64,000 nt of DNA from Caballeronia arvi. Lineage in GTDB: Bacteria; Pseudomonadota; Gammaproteobacteria; Burkholderiales; Burkholderiaceae. Below, piece by piece: positions 37,432 through 49,452 of this stretch. Both the position numbers and the translations under genes were made by a program. The stretch spans positions 1 to 64,000 of the forward strand of contig NZ_FCOM02000020.1 in the NCBI RefSeq assembly GCF_001544695.2, given 5' to 3'. Within the stretch, counting starts at the first letter, position 1; each line of letters begins with the position of its first letter. The notes beneath the pieces were generated by a model, which was given only the letters and a program-made list of their open reading frames with translations, searched no databases and was not told where the DNA came from.

Positions 37432-38532
37432 TCAGGCGCCGCTTTGATCGTCACGCTTGCCTGCGTCCGTCAACGCCGTTTCGAGCGCCTTGATGCGCTC
37501 GCGCATCTTGTCCAGATTGCGCATGATCGCCGCGCTCTTGTTCCATTCCGCGTGCGGCACGGCCGGAAACGCGCTGGTGTACAGGCCGGGTTTCAGCAGC
37601 GATTTGGACACGCCCGACTTCGCCGTGACGATCACGTAGTCCGCCAGCGTCACGTGGCCCGCGATGCCCACCGCGCCACCGATCATGCAATGTTTGCCGA
37701 TATTCGTGCTGCCCGCGATGCCCGCGCAGCCCGCGACGACCGTGTACGCGCCGATGCGGCAGTTATGGCCGATCTGCACGAGATTGTCGATTTTCACGCA
37801 TTCTTCGATGACGGTGTCCGCCATTGCGCCACGGTCGATCGTCGTGTTCGCGCCGATCTCGACATCATCGGCGATATCCACCGCGCCGACCTGCGGAATC
37901 TTCACCCAGCTTCCGGTGCGCGCTTCGCCCTCACCGACGAAATCCGGCGCGAAGCCGAAGCCGTCCGCGCCAATCACCGCGCCCGCGTGCACGATCACGC
38001 GCGCGCCGAGCCTGCAGCCGTGATAAACGGTGACATTGGGATACAGATGGACGTCGTCGCCGAGCTTCACGCCGCGGCCGACGACCACGCCGGCATCCAG
38101 CTTCACGCGCTCGCCGATGACCGCGCCCGCTTCCACCGTCACATGCGGCCCGATCACGGCGCTCGCCGCGACCTTCGCGTCAGGATCGATGCTCGCGCTC
38201 GGATGCACGCCCGGCCGGGCCTTGGGCGTTGCCAGGTCGATGAACGCCTGCGCAACGCGTGCGAAATAAGCATAGGGATTCGGCGTGACGATGAAATTGA
38301 TGCCCGCGCGATTCGTCACCTTGTCGAGGTCCGCGGGGGAAATCAGCACCGCGCCGGCGCCCGTCGTCTCGACCTGCGGCAGATACTTCTGATTCGCGAG
38401 AAACGCGAGCTGCGCGGGGCCGGCCTTGTCGAGCGGCGCGAGGCTCCCGACCGCGTGCGCGCCGTCGCCGACCACCTCGCCGCCGAAGCGCTTCACCAGT
38501 TGGTCGAGCGTGATCGCCATGCCTGATGCCAT
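37432..38532 (-). CDS. lpxD: UDP-3-O-(3-hydroxyacyl)glucosamine N-acyltransferase
   Basis: A 366-residue acyltransferase for the third lipid A step. An N-terminal uridine-binding domain (about 1-105) precedes a left-handed beta-helix of hexapeptide repeats (about 106-310) with the catalytic [19 protein letters not shown] / VQIGHN region. A C-terminal ACP-binding helix follows. Starts at 38532 (MASGMAIT) and 38520 (MAITLDQL) are both possible; GAGAG lies just before the first. The skp gene ends 16 bp upstream. Confidence 0.94.
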   Translation of the reverse strand: MASGMAITLDQLVKRFGGEVVGDGAHAVGSLAPLDKAGPAQLAFLANQKYLPQVETTGAGAVLISPADLDKVTNRAGINFIVTPNPYAYFARVAQAFIDLATPKARPGVHPSASIDPDAKVAASAVIGPHVTVEAGAVIGERVKLDAGVVVGRGVKLGDDVHLYPNVTVYHGCRLGARVIVHAGAVIGADGFGFAPDFVGEGEARTGSWVKIPQVGAVDIADDVEIGANTTIDRGAMADTVIEECVKIDNLVQIGHNCRIGAYTVVAGCAGIAGSTNIGKHCMIGGAVGIAGHVTLADYVIVTAKSGVSKSLLKPGLYTSAFPAVPHAEWNKSAAIMRNLDKMRERIKALETALTDAGKRDDQSGA

Positions 38533-38548
38533 TTGCTCTCAGTCCTCG

Positions 38549-39112
38549 TCAGTTCGAGCTCGAGCCCGTGCCGGCCGAGCTCGCGGCCAGCGCCTTCAGC
38601 ACCTGATCCGTGATGTCGATGCGCGGACTCACGTACACCGCTTCCTGCACGATCAGGTCGTAGTGCTGCTGCTCCGCAATCTGCTTGATCACCTTGTTCG
38701 CCCGGTCCAGCACCGCCGAGAGTTCCTCGTTGCGGCGCTGGTTCAGGTCTTCGCGGAATTCGCGCTGCTTGCGCTGGAAGTCCGCGTCGAGTTGCGCGAG
38801 ATCACGTTGACGCGCCGCCCGGTCCGCCGGCGCCATCGAGGCACCGTTCTTGTCGACGTTGTCCGACATCGACTTCAGGCGCTGCGCCATGTCCTGCAGC
38901 GCCTTGTCGCGTTTGGAGAATTCCTGCTCGAGCTTCGACTGCGCAGCTTTCGCCGCCGCCGATTCGCGCAGGATGCGGTCCGAATTGACCGCCGCGATGC
39001 GCGCTTCCTGAGCACTGGCGGACATCGCCGTGCCCAGGCCGAGAACCATCGACAACGCAAGCGCCAGCGCCATATGTTTCGAATGCTTACCGGTTCCCAA
39101 AGTGTTCCTCAC
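38549..39112 (-). CDS. skp: Periplasmic chaperone Skp/OmpH
   Basis: A periplasmic trimeric chaperone that carries unfolded outer-membrane proteins to the BAM complex. The mature part (from about QEARIAAVNSDRIL) is mostly coiled coil (KLEQEFSKRDKALQDMAQRL through REFREDLNQRRNEELSAVLD). The signal peptide ends in SASA. A GTG at 39112 gives a 187-residue precursor with a basic n-region; an ATG at 39073 would leave almost no n-region charge, so GTG is preferred. The mature protein ends in a Ser/Gly tail. It follows bamA by 43 bp. Confidence 0.9.
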   Translation of the reverse strand: MRNTLGTGKHSKHMALALALSMVLGLGTAMSASAQEARIAAVNSDRILRESAAAKAAQSKLEQEFSKRDKALQDMAQRLKSMSDNVDKNGASMAPADRAARQRDLAQLDADFQRKQREFREDLNQRRNEELSAVLDRANKVIKQIAEQQHYDLIVQEAVYVSPRIDITDQVLKALAASSAGTGSSSN

Positions 39113-39155
39113 GTTACGTCTGATTGAATGAAGTTCGCGTTCCAAGGCAGGCTGC

Positions 39156-41468
39156 TTAGAAGGCCGTACCGATCTGGAACTGGAACTTCTGATACTGGTC
39201 GCCGTCGTGCTTCTGCAGCGGGAAACCGAGGCTCAGCTTCAGCGGGCCGATCGGCGAGATCCACGCGAGACCCACACCGTAGCCGTAGCGCAGGCCGTTC
39301 GCGCCGCCGCTCGTACCGCCCTGGTTCGGATCGCCCCAGACGTTACCGGCATCGAGGAAGGTGAAGACGCGCAGCGTGCGGTCATAACCCGTGCCCGGCA
39401 GCGGGAACGTCAGCTCGATATTGCCGACCGCCATGCGCGAGCCACCGATCGGGTCGTTCGTCTTCGAGTCGCGCGGACCCAACGAACTCGGCGAGTAGCC
39501 GCGCACCGAACCGATACCGCCCGCGTAGTAGTTCTTGAAGATCGGGTACGTCTGGCCTTGCAGACCCTTGCCGTAGCCGCCCTGCAGGTTGAAGCCGAGC
39601 ACGAAGCCGCGCGCGAACGAGTAGTAGTACTGGAACTGCGCGTCGAACTTCGCGTACGTCGTGTTGCCGAGCGGCGTGCCGTATTCCGCGTTCGACTGGA
39701 TGTAGTAACCGCGGCTCGGAACCAGCGCGCTGTCGCGATTGTCGCGCGACCAGCCCATCGTCAGCGGGTAGTTGTTCACCACACGGCCGAACTCGTTCAC
39801 GTAGTTCTGATACGACTGCGGCGTCGCCGAGTCGAGGTCCATCGTGTTCTGCTCGGCGCCGACGCCGAAGAACACCGTGTCCTGCTCGGAGAACGGGATG
39901 CCGAACTTCGTGTCCGCACCCAGCGTGATGATCTTGAAGCTCGAATCGGTCGAGTAGTACAGCGGCTGATACGTGCGGTAGTACGCGTCGGTGATGCGCT
40001 TGATGCCGTCGATCGTGAAGTACGGATCGACCTGCGTCACGGTCAGCGTGCGGTACGTCTTCGCGGTGTTCACGTTGACCGCGAGACTCGTGCCCGAACC
40101 GAACACGTTGTCCTGCGACACGCCCGCAGACAGCACCACCTTGTCCGTCGACGAGAAGCCCGCGCCCAGCGTGATCGCGCCGGTTGGCTTCTCCGCGACC
40201 TTCACGTCGACGTCGACCTGGTCGTTCGTGCCTTCGACAGGAACCGTCGTGACGTCCACGTCGGTGAAATAGCCGAGACGGTTGATACGGTCCTTCGACA
40301 GCCCGAGGCGGCTCGAATCGAACCACGAGCTTTCGAGCTGACGCATTTCACGGCGCACCACTTCGTCACGCGTGCGCGTGTTGCCGACGATGTTCACGCG
40401 CCGCACATACACGCGGCGGCTCGGGTCGACTTGCAGCGTGAGCGCCACGGTGTGATTCGCCTGGTCGATCTGCGGCTGCGCGTTCACCTGCGCGAAGGCA
40501 TAACCGTATTCGCCGAGCTTGTCGACGATCGCCTTGGTCGTCGCCTGCAGCTTCTCTGCCGAGAAGCGCTCGCCCGGCTTGATCTTGATCAGCTTGTTGA
40601 GCTCGGCCTCGCGGTCGAGCAGGTTGCCCGACAACTGGATACTACTGATCTTGTACGGCTCGCCTTCATGCACGGCGATCGTCAGATACATGTCCTTCTT
40701 GTCCGGCGAGATCGACACCTGCGTGGAGTCGATGCTGAACTCGAGGTAGCCGCGGTTCAGGTAGTACGAGCGCACGTTCTCGAGGTCGCCCGTGAGCTTT
40801 TCCTTCGCGTAGAGATCGCTCTTCGTGTACCACGAGAACCAGTTCGGCGTGGAGAGCTGCATTTCGCCGAGCAGCGTGCCCGAGCTGAACGCCTTGTTGC
40901 CGACGAAGTTGATCTGGCGGATCTTCGCGCTCGGGCCTTCGGCGACCGAGAACAGGATCGCGACGCGGTTGCGGTCCACAGGCGTCACGGTGGTCGTGAC
41001 TTCGGCCGCGTAGTAGCCGCGCGTGAGGTATTGGCGCTTGAGCTCCTGCTCCGCCTTGTCAACGAGCGCCTTGTCGTACGAGCGTCCTTGCGACAGACCG
41101 ACCGAGCGCAGCGCCTTCGTGAGATTGTCCTTGTCGAACTCGTGCAGGCCCGCGAAATCGATGGCCGAGATCGCCGGGCGCTCCTGCACCTGCACGATAA
41201 CCACGTTGCCTTCGGTGGCGATCTGAACGTCGTTGAAGAAGCCCGTCGCGTACAGCGCGCGGATCGCTTCGGAGGCCTTGTCGTCAGTGAAGGTATCGCC
41301 CTGCTTGATCGGCAGATAAGCGAACACGGAGCCCGGTTCGATGCGTTGAAGACCGTCGATCCGAATATCCTGCACGACGAACGGCGTGGTGGCATGCGCC
41401 GCCATGCCCGTTGCGGCGAGCGCCGCGGCCACAGCCGTCTTAGGAACAAAGCGATGAGGTTTGAACAA
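39156..41468 (-). CDS. bamA: Outer-membrane assembly factor BamA
   Basis: A 770-residue Omp85 protein, the core of the machine that inserts beta-barrel proteins. A signal peptide ends near MAAHA (residue 26), followed by five POTRA domains (about 28-425, first FVVQDIRIDGLQRIEPGSVF) and a 16-strand barrel. The barrel includes the conserved VRGY segment (SVRGYSPSSLG, about 650) and the C-terminal phenylalanine needed for assembly. The neighbours rseP and skp belong to the same envelope pathway. Confidence 0.97.
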   Translation of the reverse strand: MFKPHRFVPKTAVAAALAATGMAAHATTPFVVQDIRIDGLQRIEPGSVFAYLPIKQGDTFTDDKASEAIRALYATGFFNDVQIATEGNVVIVQVQERPAISAIDFAGLHEFDKDNLTKALRSVGLSQGRSYDKALVDKAEQELKRQYLTRGYYAAEVTTTVTPVDRNRVAILFSVAEGPSAKIRQINFVGNKAFSSGTLLGEMQLSTPNWFSWYTKSDLYAKEKLTGDLENVRSYYLNRGYLEFSIDSTQVSISPDKKDMYLTIAVHEGEPYKISSIQLSGNLLDREAELNKLIKIKPGERFSAEKLQATTKAIVDKLGEYGYAFAQVNAQPQIDQANHTVALTLQVDPSRRVYVRRVNIVGNTRTRDEVVRREMRQLESSWFDSSRLGLSKDRINRLGYFTDVDVTTVPVEGTNDQVDVDVKVAEKPTGAITLGAGFSSTDKVVLSAGVSQDNVFGSGTSLAVNVNTAKTYRTLTVTQVDPYFTIDGIKRITDAYYRTYQPLYYSTDSSFKIITLGADTKFGIPFSEQDTVFFGVGAEQNTMDLDSATPQSYQNYVNEFGRVVNNYPLTMGWSRDNRDSALVPSRGYYIQSNAEYGTPLGNTTYAKFDAQFQYYYSFARGFVLGFNLQGGYGKGLQGQTYPIFKNYYAGGIGSVRGYSPSSLGPRDSKTNDPIGGSRMAVGNIELTFPLPGTGYDRTLRVFTFLDAGNVWGDPNQGGTSGGANGLRYGYGVGLAWISPIGPLKLSLGFPLQKHDGDQYQKFQFQIGTAF

Positions 41469-41545
41469 CGTGCTTCCCCAGTATTTAAAGCTGCATTCGT
41501 TCCGGCGGTCGCCTGAAAGACGCCGCCAGAAATTGTCAAAGTGGA

Positions 41546-42928
41546 TCAGAAACGAATCAGACGAGCGAGGTCGTTGAACAATGCGATCATCGATAACGCG
41601 ACGATGCAGACCAGGCCTGCCCTTTGCAGAACCAGCTGCCAGCGATCGGATACTGCCTTGCCGGTAACAGCCTCAACCAAATAATATAACAGATGCCCAC
41701 CGTCCAATACCGGAATCGGTAACAAGTTCAACACTCCGAGGCTGATGCTGACGAGTGCAAGAAACGAAACGAAGGCTGCCAAACCGAGCCTTGCGCTCTT
41801 GCCCGCGTAGTCGGCGATCGTGACCGGCCCCGACAGATTCTTGAGCGACGCCTCACCGACGATCATCCGCCCGAACATGCGCAGCGAATACACGCTGATG
41901 TCCCACGTGCGGTTCACGCCGAGACGCAGACTCTCGAGCGGCCCGTAGCGCACGTCCACGGTAGGCAACTGGTTCGCCAGCGCCGCACCGATCCGGCCGA
42001 TGTCCTTGCCCGTCGATGCATCGCGCTTCAGGTCCGGCACGATCTGCACCGGTTCGCGCTTGCCGTTGCGTTCGACCACGAGCGTCACGGGCTTCGCGCC
42101 ATGCGCCTTCACGTAGTCGATGAAGCTCGCCGCGTTGTCGACGGAACGGCCGTCGATCGCACGCAGCGTGTCGCCCGCCTTGAGTCCGCTCTTCTGCGCG
42201 GCGCTGCCTGCCTCGACGCCCGCCACCGTCAGCGTGCCGCCGCCCGGCGCGAAGCCGAGCTTGTCCATGAAATCCTGATCGGCGTCGGCATCCGTAATGC
42301 CGGCGACGCTCACCGGGAAGTCGTAAGTGCCCTCGTGCGTCTTCGCGGTCAGCACAATGCGACGGTGATCGAACGACGCGTCGAGCAGTTTCCAACGCAG
42401 ATCGGACCACGAGCGGATCGGATGCGTCTCGCCGCCTTGCGCGTCACGCATCGAAAGAATGGTTTCGCCGCCTTCGAAGCCCGCGTGCGCCGCCGCCGTC
42501 TCGGGCGCGGGTTGCGAAACGATCGCCGCAGGCTCGGTCACGCCGCCTGCAAAGACAGCAGAAAAGAGCGCGATCGCCAGCAGAAAATTGGCGACGGGCC
42601 CTGCCGCGACGATCGCGATGCGCTTGCCCACGCTTTGGCGGTTGAACGCGCGCGGCAAATCTTCGGCGGGAATCTTGGTGCCGCTTTCAGGATCGATCTC
42701 GCGCTCGTCGAGCATCTTCACGTAGCCGCCGAGCGGCAGCGCGGCGATCGTCCACTCGACGCCGGTCTTCTTGCTGACCCATTGCACGAGCGGCTTGCCG
42801 AAGCCCACGGAGAAGCGCAGCACTTTCACGCCGCACATTCGCGCGACGCTGTAGTGACCGAATTCGTGGACGACGACGAGCACGCCTATCGCGACGACGA
42901 AGGCGACGATTTCGGTCAGAAAGTTCAT
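41546..42928 (-). CDS. rseP: Site-2 protease RseP
   Basis: A 460-residue intramembrane zinc metalloprotease that cleaves anti-sigma factor RseA in the envelope stress response. HEFGH (H21, E22, H25) lies in the first helix and NLLPIPVLDGGHLLYYL in the third. Two PDZ-like domains occupy about 125-320. The frame is open to 43018 inside dxr, but the ATG at 42928 with the catalytic helix directly after it is the family start, seven bases after the dxr stop. Confidence 0.96.
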   Translation of the reverse strand: MNFLTEIVAFVVAIGVLVVVHEFGHYSVARMCGVKVLRFSVGFGKPLVQWVSKKTGVEWTIAALPLGGYVKMLDEREIDPESGTKIPAEDLPRAFNRQSVGKRIAIVAAGPVANFLLAIALFSAVFAGGVTEPAAIVSQPAPETAAAHAGFEGGETILSMRDAQGGETHPIRSWSDLRWKLLDASFDHRRIVLTAKTHEGTYDFPVSVAGITDADADQDFMDKLGFAPGGGTLTVAGVEAGSAAQKSGLKAGDTLRAIDGRSVDNAASFIDYVKAHGAKPVTLVVERNGKREPVQIVPDLKRDASTGKDIGRIGAALANQLPTVDVRYGPLESLRLGVNRTWDISVYSLRMFGRMIVGEASLKNLSGPVTIADYAGKSARLGLAAFVSFLALVSISLGVLNLLPIPVLDGGHLLYYLVEAVTGKAVSDRWQLVLQRAGLVCIVALSMIALFNDLARLIRF

Positions 42929-42935
42929 GACGGCC

Positions 42936-44153
42936 TCAATGGGCGATGGGTTCGGCGCCCGGCGCGCTCGCGGTGAGCTCTGCGACGAAACGGGATGCGA
43001 GACGGCGCGCGTTCGCATCGGCGGCGAGCACGTCCGAAAGCGTGGCGGCGCTCGTGTTCGGCAAGGCGTTCAGCACACGCTCCACCACGCCACCGATCGC
43101 CATGAAGCCGATGCGGCGCTCCAGGAACGCTTCCACGGCGATTTCGTTGGCCGCATTCAGCGCGGCGCTCGCGATGCCGCCGGCTTCCAGCGCCTGGATG
43201 GCGAGCGCGAGACACGGAAAGCGCGCGAAATCGGGCTTTTCGAACGTGAGGGTCGCGATCTGCGCGAGATCCAGCGGCGCCACGCCCGAGTCCACACGAT
43301 CAGGATACGCCAGCGCGTGCGCGATCGGCGTGCGCATGTCGGGATTGCCGAGTTGGGCGAGCACCGAGCCGTCTGCGTACGAGACCATCGAGTGAATCAC
43401 GCTCTGCGGATGGATCAGCACTTCGATGCGCGAGCCGGGCAGATCGAAGAGCCAGTGGGCTTCGATCACTTCGAGGCCCTTGTTCATCATCGTCGCGGAA
43501 TCGACGGAAATCTTGCGGCCCATCGCCCAGTTCGGGTGCTTCACGGCCTCTTCGGGCGTGACGTTCACGAGCGTAGCCGGTTCGCGCGTGCGGAACGGGC
43601 CGCCGGATGCCGTGAGAATGATCTTCGACACGCCGCCGTGCAGCTTCGCCTCCTTGTCCGCGCAAGGCGGCAGGCACTGGAACACGGCGTTGTGTTCGCT
43701 GTCGACCGGCAGCAGAATGGCGCCGTTGTCGTGCACCGCGTCCATGAAGATCTGGCCAGACATGACCAGCGCCTCCTTGTTCGCGAGCAGGATGCGCTTG
43801 CCGGCGCGTGCCGCGGCAAGCGTCGGTGCGAGGCCGGCCGCGCCAACGATAGCCGCGACGACCGTATCGCACTGCGACGCGCGGGCGACTTCGACGAGCG
43901 CGTCGGGGCCGTACGTCACTTCGGTTTTGCAGCCTTGGGCGCGCAAAGCCTGAGCGACGCGCGCAGCGGTATCGGCGTCGCCGACGACGGCCACTTCCGG
44001 CTGGAATCGGAGGCACTGCGCGACGAGCTTGTCGCCGTTGCGGTGCGCGCTGAGCGCGTAGACCGAGAAACGGTCCGGGTGCCGCGCCACGACGTCGAGC
44101 GTGCTGTCGCCGATCGAGCCCGTGGAGCCGAGCAATGTGAGACGTGTTTGCAT
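42936..44153 (-). CDS. dxr: 1-deoxy-D-xylulose 5-phosphate reductoisomerase
   Basis: A 405-residue enzyme making MEP, the first committed step of the non-mevalonate isoprenoid pathway. The NADPH loop [15 protein letters not shown] is at residues 7-21; [12 protein letters not shown] and LTASGGPFR follow, as does [14 protein letters not shown] with metal and substrate ligands. It supplies precursors to UppS three genes upstream. It lies 18 bp after cdsA. Confidence 0.97.
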   Translation of the reverse strand: MQTRLTLLGSTGSIGDSTLDVVARHPDRFSVYALSAHRNGDKLVAQCLRFQPEVAVVGDADTAARVAQALRAQGCKTEVTYGPDALVEVARASQCDTVVAAIVGAAGLAPTLAAARAGKRILLANKEALVMSGQIFMDAVHDNGAILLPVDSEHNAVFQCLPPCADKEAKLHGGVSKIILTASGGPFRTREPATLVNVTPEEAVKHPNWAMGRKISVDSATMMNKGLEVIEAHWLFDLPGSRIEVLIHPQSVIHSMVSYADGSVLAQLGNPDMRTPIAHALAYPDRVDSGVAPLDLAQIATLTFEKPDFARFPCLALAIQALEAGGIASAALNAANEIAVEAFLERRIGFMAIGGVVERVLNALPNTSAATLSDVLAADANARRLASRFVAELTASAPGAEPIAH

Positions 44154-44171
44154 GAGTTCTTCTCTAGCCGA

Positions 44172-44984
44172 TTAGCCAAGCATCAGCAATGCGATCGGCA
44201 ATACGGGCAACAATGCGTCGATGCGGTCGAGGACGCCGCCGTGACCGGGCAGGAGGCCGCTCGAATCCTTGACGCCCGCCTGGCGCTTCAGCAGCGATTC
44301 GAACAGATCGCCGACCACGCTGAACGCGACCAGCACGGAAACCGCAACGAAGGAGCGATCCCAGCCGAGATGTTCGACGAAAGCCGTGAATACGGTGGGC
44401 GCATAAAACGCGGTGCTGGCGGCAACCGCGCCGATGACGATGACCGCCAGCCACCCGCCGATGGCGCCTTCCCAAGTCTTGCCCGGGCTGATCGACGGGG
44501 CGAGTTTGTGGCGGCCGAGCGCTTTTCCGGCGAAGTATGCGCCTATATCAGCCAGCCAGACTACTAGCAGAAGCGATAGCACAAATGCCACGCCGCGCGT
44601 GCGCGCATCGACGACTGCGTGCCAGCATGCCAGAAACACCACGATACCCGCGAAAAGCAGAAAGGCGCGCCACGTGTGCGCGGCCAGCGTCGGTTTGCGC
44701 AGCAACGCGTAGGGACCGGCGAGCACCCAGAAGATCGCCGCCATCTGATACAGAGGCGTGGATTTGATGCCGAGAAACGTGCTGAAGATGAGCGCGACAC
44801 CCGCGACGAGCGCATAGGCCACCGGCCCCGCCCCGTTCAGCTTGAGGAGTCTGCCCCATTCCCATGCCGCGAACACGACGACAAAACCGATCAGCGCCCC
44901 GAATGCGCCGATCGGCGCGAACAGCGTGATCGGCACGAGTACCGCGAGCAGGACGATTGCCGTGATGACACGGGTTCTTAGCAT
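44172..44984 (-). CDS. cdsA: Phosphatidate cytidylyltransferase
   Basis: A 270-residue polytopic enzyme forming CDP-diacylglycerol, the branch point of phospholipid synthesis. About eight hydrophobic segments precede the signature near the C-terminus ([20 protein letters not shown] followed by DRIDAL). It overlaps the end of uppS by seven bases. The conserved cluster position supports the call. Confidence 0.95.
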   Translation of the reverse strand: MLRTRVITAIVLLAVLVPITLFAPIGAFGALIGFVVVFAAWEWGRLLKLNGAGPVAYALVAGVALIFSTFLGIKSTPLYQMAAIFWVLAGPYALLRKPTLAAHTWRAFLLFAGIVVFLACWHAVVDARTRGVAFVLSLLLVVWLADIGAYFAGKALGRHKLAPSISPGKTWEGAIGGWLAVIVIGAVAASTAFYAPTVFTAFVEHLGWDRSFVAVSVLVAFSVVGDLFESLLKRQAGVKDSSGLLPGHGGVLDRIDALLPVLPIALLMLG

Positions 44985-45760
44985 GAAAGGGTGTCGGCCT
45001 TCTGCGATTGGGAAGCGAGCTGCGCGCTCGTGCGCCCGAAGCGGCGCTCACGGTCGCCATACGATGCGATCGCGCGGTCGAGCGCGTCGGCGTCGAAGTC
45101 GGGCCAGTAGGTATCGGTGAAATAGAACTCGGTGTACGCGAGCTGCCACAGCAGGAAGTTGCTGATGCGCTGCTCGCCGCCCGTGCGGATGAAGAGATCG
45201 GGCTCCGGCGCGTACGCCATTGCGAGATGCTCGGCGAACGATTCGTCGTCCACGCGCGCGGGCACGCCCGTTTCGAGCGATTGCGCGATGAGCTTCTTCG
45301 TTGCCTGCATGATGTCCCAGCGCCCGCCGTAGTTGGCAGCGATGGTCAGCGTGAGGCGCGTGTTGCGCGCGGTCTTGGTCTCGGCGCGCTGAATGAGCGC
45401 GCGGATCTTGTCGTCGAACATGGCAATGTCGCCGACGACGCGCAGACGGATGCCGTTCGCGTGCAGCTTGCCGATCTCGCGCTCGAGCGCGGTGACGAAG
45501 AGACGCATCAGAAACGAAACTTCGTCGGTCGGACGGCGCCAGTTTTCGGAGCTGAACGCGAACAGCGTGACGAATTCGACGCCGCGCCGCGCGCAGCTTT
45601 CGACGGTCGCGCGAACCGCATCGACGCCGCGCGTGTGACCGGCGACGCGCGGCAAACGCCGCTCCGTCGCCCAACGGCCATTGCCGTCCATGATGATCGC
45701 GACGTGACGCGGGACAGCCGCGACATCGGGCACGGTAACGGTAGAGCTGGTATAGGTCAT
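44978..45760 (-). CDS. uppS: Undecaprenyl diphosphate synthase
   Basis: A 260-residue cis-prenyltransferase making the C55 carrier lipid for peptidoglycan and O-antigen. MDGNGRWA with catalytic D25, the [11 protein letters not shown] segment, and [20 protein letters not shown] are all present. The protein has about a 17-residue N-terminal lead and a 20-residue C-terminal tail beyond the core. It lies 84 bp after frr. Confidence 0.96.
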   Translation of the reverse strand: MTYTSSTVTVPDVAAVPRHVAIIMDGNGRWATERRLPRVAGHTRGVDAVRATVESCARRGVEFVTLFAFSSENWRRPTDEVSFLMRLFVTALEREIGKLHANGIRLRVVGDIAMFDDKIRALIQRAETKTARNTRLTLTIAANYGGRWDIMQATKKLIAQSLETGVPARVDDESFAEHLAMAYAPEPDLFIRTGGEQRISNFLLWQLAYTEFYFTDTYWPDFDADALDRAIASYGDRERRFGRTSAQLASQSQKADTLSC

Positions 45761-45844
45761 GGCCGGTGAATCTTGGAATCTGGAGGAGTGAGAGCCAGCC
45801 TGGATGTATAGCCGCCCGAGGCTGGCGAAACCGTTTCTACGGCC

Positions 45845-46405
45845 TCACACCGTCATGATTTCGGCTTCTTTCGTCTGAACGAGCTTGTCGATTTCGGCGA
45901 CGAACTTGTCCGTGAGCTTCTGGACTTCATCGCTCGAGCGGCGCTCGTCGTCTTCCGAAATTTCCTTGTCTTTCACGAGCTTCTTGAGCGCGTCGTTCGC
46001 ATCGCGGCGCAGATTGCGCACGGCGACCTTGGCGGTCTCGCCTTCGCTCTTCACGACCTTCGTGAGCTCGCGGCGGCGTTCTTCGGTCAGCGCGGGCATC
46101 GGCACGCGGATCAGATCGCCCTGCGTCGCCGGGTTCAGACCGAGGTCAGACTCACGGATCGCCTTTTCGACGACCGGCACCATCTTCTTTTCCCACGGCT
46201 GCACGCCGATCGTGCGCGCATCGACGAGCGTCATGTTCGCGACTTGCGAGATGGGCACATTCGAGCCGTAGTAGTCGACCTGAATATGGTCGAGCAGGCC
46301 CGTGTGCGCACGACCCGTGCGAATCTTGGCGAGATCGGCCTTGAACGCTTCGATCGACCGCTGCATCTTCTGGTCGACACCCTTTTTAATGTCAGCCACA
46401 CTCAT
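45845..46405 (-). CDS. frr: Ribosome recycling factor
   Basis: A 186-residue two-domain factor that, with EF-G, splits post-termination ribosomes. The start [19 protein letters not shown], the central [15 protein letters not shown] and the terminal helix [20 protein letters not shown] are standard. It follows pyrH by 91 bp. GGAGGT-type sequence precedes the ATG. Confidence 0.97.
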   Translation of the reverse strand: MSVADIKKGVDQKMQRSIEAFKADLAKIRTGRAHTGLLDHIQVDYYGSNVPISQVANMTLVDARTIGVQPWEKKMVPVVEKAIRESDLGLNPATQGDLIRVPMPALTEERRRELTKVVKSEGETAKVAVRNLRRDANDALKKLVKDKEISEDDERRSSDEVQKLTDKFVAEIDKLVQTKEAEIMTV

Positions 46406-46496
46406 TTTGAACCTCCAAACCTGGTTTTACGGGCGAAACGCGGCGCATCCCGCGCGCGGCTTCAACGTGCCGCGCAGCGCCTGATACCGCGAGAGT

Positions 46497-47333
<837 letters not shown>

Positions 47334-47457
47334 TCACCGCGCCCGCTCTCATGTGCGAACCGGATCGCTGAATTCTTGCGGCGGACGTTCCGCCGCGGGT
47401 ACTGCCGGCTCGGACGCGCGGCCGCGCTGGCGACAGCGCGCGCGTCACAGGCGAGCC

Positions 47458-48339
47458 TTACGACTGCTTGGCAGCCGCGACTTGCGCCGCGACTTCCGCT
47501 GCGAAGTCGTCCTGACGCTTCTCGATGCCCTCGCCGACCACGAACAGCGCGAACTTCTGCACCGATGCGTTCGCCGCCTTCAGCATCTGCTCGATCGTCT
47601 GCTTGTCGTTCTTCACGAACGGCTGGTTCAGCAGCGACACTTCCTTCAGGTACTTCTGGACCGAGCCGTCGACCATCTTGGCGACGATCTCGGCCGGCTT
47701 GCCCGATTCAGCCGCCTTCTGCTCGGCGATGCTGCGCTCCTTGGCGATCAGGTCGGCCGGCACTTCGTCCGACGACAGCGAAACCGGCTTCATCGCGGCG
47801 ACGTGCATCGCGACGTCCTTGCCGACTTGCTCGTCGGCGCCCGTGAACTCGACCAGCACGCCGATGCGCGTGCCGTGCAGATACGACGCGACCTTGTTGG
47901 CCGACTGGAAACGCACGAAACGGCGGATCGACAGGTTTTCGCCGATCTTGCCGACGAGCGCGAGACGCACGGCGTCGACCGTCGAGCTTTCCAGCGGCAG
48001 CGCGGACAGCGCAGCGACGTCAGCCGGATTGTTCTTGGCAACCAGTTCGGCGATCGTCTTGCCGAAGGCCAGGAAGTCGTCGTTCTTCGCGACGAAGTCG
48101 GTTTCGCAGTTCAGTTCGACGAGCGCGCCCACGCCGCCTTCGACGTGCGCCGTGACGATGCCTTCCGCGGTCACGCGCGATGCCGCCTTGCTCGCCTTGT
48201 TGCCGAGCTTCACGCGCAGCAGCTCTTCGGCGCGCGCCATGTCGCCGTCGGCTTCCGTCAGCGCCTTCTTGCATTCCATCATCGGCGCATCGGTCTTCGC
48301 GCGCAGTTCTGCCACCATGCTTGCGGTAATTGCCGCCAT
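47458..48339 (-). CDS. tsf: Elongation factor Ts
   Basis: A 293-residue guanine-nucleotide exchange factor for EF-Tu. The N-terminal UBA-like domain ([20 protein letters not shown]) contains the conserved TD..MMDCKKAL-type motif, followed by the core with [11 protein letters not shown]. Two adjacent ATGs are available; AGGAG lies three bases from the first (48342) and six from the second (48339), so the second is chosen. A terminator-like hairpin separates it from rpsB. Confidence 0.97.
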   Translation of the reverse strand: MAAITASMVAELRAKTDAPMMECKKALTEADGDMARAEELLRVKLGNKASKAASRVTAEGIVTAHVEGGVGALVELNCETDFVAKNDDFLAFGKTIAELVAKNNPADVAALSALPLESSTVDAVRLALVGKIGENLSIRRFVRFQSANKVASYLHGTRIGVLVEFTGADEQVGKDVAMHVAAMKPVSLSSDEVPADLIAKERSIAEQKAAESGKPAEIVAKMVDGSVQKYLKEVSLLNQPFVKNDKQTIEQMLKAANASVQKFALFVVGEGIEKRQDDFAAEVAAQVAAAKQS

Positions 48340-48430
48340 CATTCGCTCCTTGAGTCTGTTTGATACGTGCCGCGGCTTCGAGCACCCGCGACAGAAATTG
48401 GTTTCAACTATTCGCGAACATCGCGCCGGC

Positions 48431-48460
48431 TAAAAAAAAGGGGCCTTTCGCAAAGCCCCC
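48431..48460 (-). terminator. Hairpin with T8 tract after rpsB
   Basis: On the minus strand a stem of GGGGC/GCCCC plus TTT/AAA (48440-48459, one bulged base) is followed by eight T residues. It lies about 25 bp after the rpsB stop and ahead of tsf. It probably lowers tsf expression relative to rpsB, unless tsf has its own promoter. Confidence 0.8.
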
Positions 48461-48484
48461 TTTCTTGTTGGCCGCAGGGCTCGA

Positions 48485-49237
48485 TTACGCCTCTGCGTTG
48501 ACCTCGACGAACTCGTCGCCTTCGCCGTTGCGCACGGCCTGGACCACGTCGTTCACCGCGTTTGCGCGGCCTTCGAGGATCGCGTCCGCGACGCCTTCGG
48601 CGTACAGCGCGACAGCCTTCGATGCGTCGTCGTTACCCGGGATGACATAGTCGATGCCTTCCGGCGAGTGGTTCGTGTCGACCACGGCGATGACCGGAAT
48701 GCCGAGCTTCTTGGCTTCCGTCACGGCAATCTTGTGATAGCCGACGTCGATGACGAACATTGCGTCCGGAATGCCGCCCATGTCCTTCACGCCGCCGATC
48801 GACTTTTGCAGTTTGACCATTTCGCGTTCGAACAGAAGCGCTTCCTTCTTGCTCATGCGCTCGGTTTCGCCCGATTCCAGCGCCGCTTCCATGTCCTTCA
48901 GGCGCTTGATCGAAACTTTCAGCGTCTTGAAGTTGGTCATCATGCCGCCGAGCCAGCGGGCGTTGACGAACGGCATACCGGCGCGCGCTGCTTCCTGAGC
49001 GATCGTGTCGCGCGACTGGCGCTTCGTGCCGACGAAAAGAATCGTGCCGCGATTCGCTGCCAACTGGCGCACGTACTTCAGCGCGTCGTTGTAGAGCGGC
49101 AGGGTCTTTTCGAGGTTGATGATGTGAATCTTGTTGCGATGACCGAAGATGTACGGGGCCATCTTGGGGTTCCAGAAGCGCGTTTGGTGACCGAAGTGGA
49201 CACCGGCTTCCAGCATTTGACGCATCGTGACTGCCAT
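48485..49237 (-). CDS. rpsB: 30S ribosomal protein S2
   Basis: A 250-residue S2 protein ([20 protein letters not shown] start, [40 protein letters not shown]). The acidic C-terminal tail ends in [12 protein letters not shown]. It is headed by a strong promoter and a structured leader of roughly 200 bases, consistent with feedback control by S2. Confidence 0.98.
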   Translation of the reverse strand: MAVTMRQMLEAGVHFGHQTRFWNPKMAPYIFGHRNKIHIINLEKTLPLYNDALKYVRQLAANRGTILFVGTKRQSRDTIAQEAARAGMPFVNARWLGGMMTNFKTLKVSIKRLKDMEAALESGETERMSKKEALLFEREMVKLQKSIGGVKDMGGIPDAMFVIDVGYHKIAVTEAKKLGIPVIAVVDTNHSPEGIDYVIPGNDDASKAVALYAEGVADAILEGRANAVNDVVQAVRNGEGDEFVEVNAEA

Positions 49238-49263
49238 GAAATTCTCCGCGAGGGTTGGGTCTT

Positions 49264-49325
49264 AAGCCGGCTGCCGCATCCCGCGCTACTTTATTTAGCG
49301 TGGAACACCCTGGGTGCGCCGGCTT
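49264..49325 (-). promoter_or_regulatory. Structured rpsB leader, likely S2 autoregulation
   Basis: On the transcribed (minus) strand an outer 8-bp stem AAGCCGGC/GCCGGCTT (49325-49318 with 49271-49264) encloses two hairpins: CACCC/GGGTG (about 49306-49316) and an 8-bp stem around CGCTA/TAGCG (49281-49288 with 49296-49303). It ends about 27 bp before the ATG. S2 represses its own translation through a leader structure in other proteobacteria; the assignment here rests on position and folding. Confidence 0.55.
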
Positions 49326-49452
49326 GCGTATCGACTTGAAGCAGCGAGGCGGTTTACCGCGCCGCTGCCTTTCTTCCAAGCCGGAATCGTCGATTGCGTC
49401 GAGATTGTCTTTCGACACCGCGACGGCAATATGGATTACGACTTAGCCCAGA